Assembly: GCA_020438595.1 (NCBI GenBank)
Contig: JAGQUI010000106.1
Coordinates: 1 to 8,252, forward strand
Direction of reading: 5' to 3'
Source: Propionibacteriaceae bacterium
Lineage (GTDB): Bacteria; Actinomycetota; Actinomycetes; Propionibacteriales; Propionibacteriaceae
DNA: 8,252 nt
The translations under genes were made by a program, and so were the position numbers. The notes beneath the pieces are model-generated. The model made no database searches, was not told the origin of the DNA, and saw only the letters and a list, made by a program, of their open reading frames with translations. Positions 6,600 through 8,252 of the stretch are shown piece after piece (the first letter of the stretch is position 1; the number at the start of each line of letters is the position of its first letter).

Positions 6600-7904
6600 G
6601 TGGCGACCGGACCCGAGGTTTCCGACATCGAGCACGTAGGGGTCAGGCGGCGACTTCGGCAGATGCTCGCCTATGCCGGGTTTCCGATGCTCGGCGTGCT
6701 CACCCCGCTCCTCGCGCTCCCGACCATCTCCCGGGAGTTCGGTGCGAATGGCTGGGCGGCCATCGCCGTCGGTCAGTCCGTGGGTGCCGCCGCATCGGTG
6801 GCGGTTGAGCTCGGGTGGGGCCTGACGGGGCCACAAGCAGCGGCGGCGAGCGACCCTCGCGACCTTCAACGGCTGTTCGCGTCCTCCCTGATGTCCCGGG
6901 CGGCGGCAGCTCTCGCGATTGTCCCCGCCGTCGTCATCGTCGTCATCCTCCTCGACCCTCACTACGTCGCCGCTGCGTGCCTCGCCGCTGTCGCCATGAC
7001 GATGAGCGGGTTCACCACCAACTGGCTGTACATCGGGATGGGCCGGCCGACGCGGATCTTCTTGACCGACGCCCTTCCCCGCTTCTTCTCGGTCCTCGCC
7101 GGGGTCATAAGCATCACCCTCCTCGACGCGCCTCTAGCCGCCTTCTCGGCTTGGCTGGTCGCAGGCTTCCTCGCGTCACCCCTATTCTCGCTCCTCCTCG
7201 AACGACCCACCTGGCAAGACTTCAGACAGGCGGAGTCGGTCGGGAGCAACTTCAGGCGTCAACGAGTCGCTCTGGCTGGCCGTGGGTTCAGTGCGATCTA
7301 CATCGGGCTCCCGGTCGCCTTAGTCCAGGCATGGGCTCCAAACGCGGTGGCGGGTTTCGCGGCGGTAGAACGGCTCCTCCGGATGGGCCTGCTCGTGCTG
7401 CAGGGGGTCCCGAACAGTCTCTATAGAACCGTCGGACGAACACCACGCATCGGCTGCGGCCTCGGTCGCGTAGAGATCCAGGTGATTCGCCTCCAGGCGG
7501 GCGTGGGTGTTGTGGCTGGTCTCGTCTGCGTCCTACTCCTCCCGACCACCGTTCACCTGGTGTTCGCGGGGCAGGTGGAGGTCGGGACGTCGTCGTGTTG
7601 GGTCGCTGGCGCGATAGTCCTGCTGACTTGTCTGTCCCGCGCGACCGGGATGCTCCTCGTGTCACGCGCCGCCGTTGGCTGGGTCACGGCGAGCGCCGGG
7701 GTCGCCGCTGGAGCCGCCGTCAGCCTGCTCGCAGTCCTGCCGAGTGAGTACGGGCCAGTCGGAGCCTTGGCCGCCCTAGCGATCGCCGAGACGATGGCCT
7801 TGGCGGTTCAGGCCTATGGCCTTCACAGAAACTGCAGGCAGCCCCGGGGTCGCGCCTTCCGCGCTTCCTCCCACCCTGAGGGCGTCGGCCTCAGTGAGCC
7901 GTGA
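6600..7904 (+). CDS. wzx: Wzx-like lipid-linked oligosaccharide flippase (MOP superfamily)
   Basis: This protein would move the finished undecaprenyl-diphosphate-linked repeat unit across the cytoplasmic membrane, ahead of Wzy. From GTG 6600 it is 434 residues, close to the usual 400-480. Hydrophobic segments fall at about residues 22-42, 52-74, 99-118, 122-144, 160-176, 180-200, 229-246, 299-318, 331-348, 352-380 and 386-407, roughly 11-12 helices as expected for the MOP fold. Family-like patterns include the opening YAGFPMLGVLTPLLALPTISREFGANGWAAIAVGQSV region (residues 25-61), GWGLTGPQAAA (72-82), NWLYIGMGRP (141-150) and VAGFAAVERLLR (250-261). The tail after residue 411 is hydrophilic and of low complexity. 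The call rests on fold-level pattern and on position after the transferases and polymerase. Longer N-termini from GTG 6492 or ATG 6555 are possible but less likely. It is the last gene of the polysaccharide block. Confidence 0.82.
   Translation: MATGPEVSDIEHVGVRRRLRQMLAYAGFPMLGVLTPLLALPTISREFGANGWAAIAVGQSVGAAASVAVELGWGLTGPQAAAASDPRDLQRLFASSLMSRAAAALAIVPAVVIVVILLDPHYVAAACLAAVAMTMSGFTTNWLYIGMGRPTRIFLTDALPRFFSVLAGVISITLLDAPLAAFSAWLVAGFLASPLFSLLLERPTWQDFRQAESVGSNFRRQRVALAGRGFSAIYIGLPVALVQAWAPNAVAGFAAVERLLRMGLLVLQGVPNSLYRTVGRTPRIGCGLGRVEIQVIRLQAGVGVVAGLVCVLLLPTTVHLVFAGQVEVGTSSCWVAGAIVLLTCLSRATGMLLVSRAAVGWVTASAGVAAGAAVSLLAVLPSEYGPVGALAALAIAETMALAVQAYGLHRNCRQPRGRAFRASSHPEGVGLSEP
7876..7894 (+). other. 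Small hairpin at the 3' end of the flippase gene
   Basis: CTGAGG (7876-7881) and CCTCAG (7889-7894) form a perfect 6-base stem around a 7-base loop, 10 bases before the TGA. No T-run follows, so it is a weak candidate for 3'-end formation of the operon transcript. I see no better terminator between 7904 and the icd promoter, so transcription may end by Rho or run on into icd. Confidence 0.25.
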
Positions 7905-7951
7905 CCACCCAACGGCATCAATCACGCAAACAGCGACGCGACGGCATCCGG

Positions 7952-7957
7952 TAGAAT
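7952..7957 (+). promoter_or_regulatory. Predicted -10 box of the icd promoter
   Basis: TAGAAT fits the actinobacterial housekeeping-sigma pattern TAnnnT. It sits in a short AT-richer stretch of the 103-base gap before icd, about 50 bases ahead of the ATG. Transcription would begin near 7964, giving a leader of about 44 bases. No good TTGACA-like -35 element is visible 16-19 bases upstream (sequence there is around AAACAGCGACG), which is common for promoters of this phylum or points to activator help. Confidence 0.55.
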
Positions 7958-7958
7958 T

Positions 7959-7976
7959 TGTCTCGACGTCAAGATA
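7959..7976 (+). promoter_or_regulatory. Imperfect palindrome over the predicted icd transcription start (operator candidate)
   Basis: TGTCTCGACGTCAAGATA is an 18-base imperfect palindrome of the form TnTCTnGACGTCnAGAnA, with symmetric half-sites TCTnGA and TCnAGA around the centre. It begins 1 base after the -10 box and covers the expected start of transcription, the classic place for a repressor. The half-site style (TCTTGA/TCAAGA) resembles sites of MarR-family dimers. In Streptomyces, the MarR-family protein TamR controls aconitase and isocitrate dehydrogenase genes in response to citrate-type metabolites, so a TamR-like regulator is a reasonable inference, not something the sequence proves. 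Confidence 0.5.
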
Positions 7977-7977
7977 A

Positions 7978-8252
<275 letters not shown>

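Noticed and set aside
6592..6639. ATGA overlap at 6592-6595 as a start for the gene after GT4
   Set aside because: This ATG is in a different frame from the flippase and reaches a TAG after 15 codons. The flippase frame is served by GTG 6600.
6923..6952. Repeated GTCGTCATC units as a slippage-prone repeat
   Set aside because: Only two imperfect copies coding for a Val/Ile-rich membrane helix. Codon bias for hydrophobic residues is a sufficient explanation.

Overview
The window is high-GC DNA with dense, co-directional, overlapping genes. It most likely comes from an actinobacterium, and a member of the Micrococcales, Nocardioides or a related group is the best guess. The main support for this is the gene at the right edge: its N-terminus closely resembles the monomeric NADP-dependent isocitrate dehydrogenase typical of that phylum. 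The species cannot be named from the sequence.

Positions 1-7904 are part of a Wzx/Wzy-type surface polysaccharide (exopolysaccharide or capsule) locus, all on the + strand. In order it holds: the C-terminal two thirds of a polyprenyl-phosphate sugar-1-phosphate transferase that primes the repeat unit (1-981); a 148-base spacer; a family 2 glycosyltransferase (1130-1927); a Wzy-like oligosaccharide repeat-unit polymerase (1924-3378); a WbsX/GH99-like protein (3379-4578); a second family 2 glycosyltransferase (4575-5450); a GT-B (group 1, GT4-like) glycosyltransferase (5447-6595); and a Wzx-like flippase (about 6600-7904). From 1130 on, each gene overlaps the next by an ATGA, abuts it, or is separated by about 4 bases, so the six genes look like one translationally coupled unit.

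Together they would prime a sugar on undecaprenyl phosphate, extend it with two to four further transferases on the cytoplasmic face, flip the lipid-linked unit (Wzx) and polymerise it outside (Wzy). No chain-length regulator, export protein or nucleotide-sugar synthesis gene lies in the window. These may be upstream, outside it.

Positions 7905-8007 are a promoter region with a TAGAAT -10 box and an imperfect palindrome over the predicted transcription start. It drives an unrelated housekeeping gene, icd, which begins at 8008 and runs off the window. The icd reading frame carries an in-frame TAG at codon 41, where the family normally has serine. The frame is otherwise intact to the window end, so this is a recent nonsense mutation, a sequence error or, much less likely, a read-through codon.

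Overall this is a recognisable polysaccharide operon, not a new type of system. The most notable items are the amber codon in icd, the palindrome in its promoter, the WbsX protein that carries a glycosidase-type acid pair, and the divergent Wzy.
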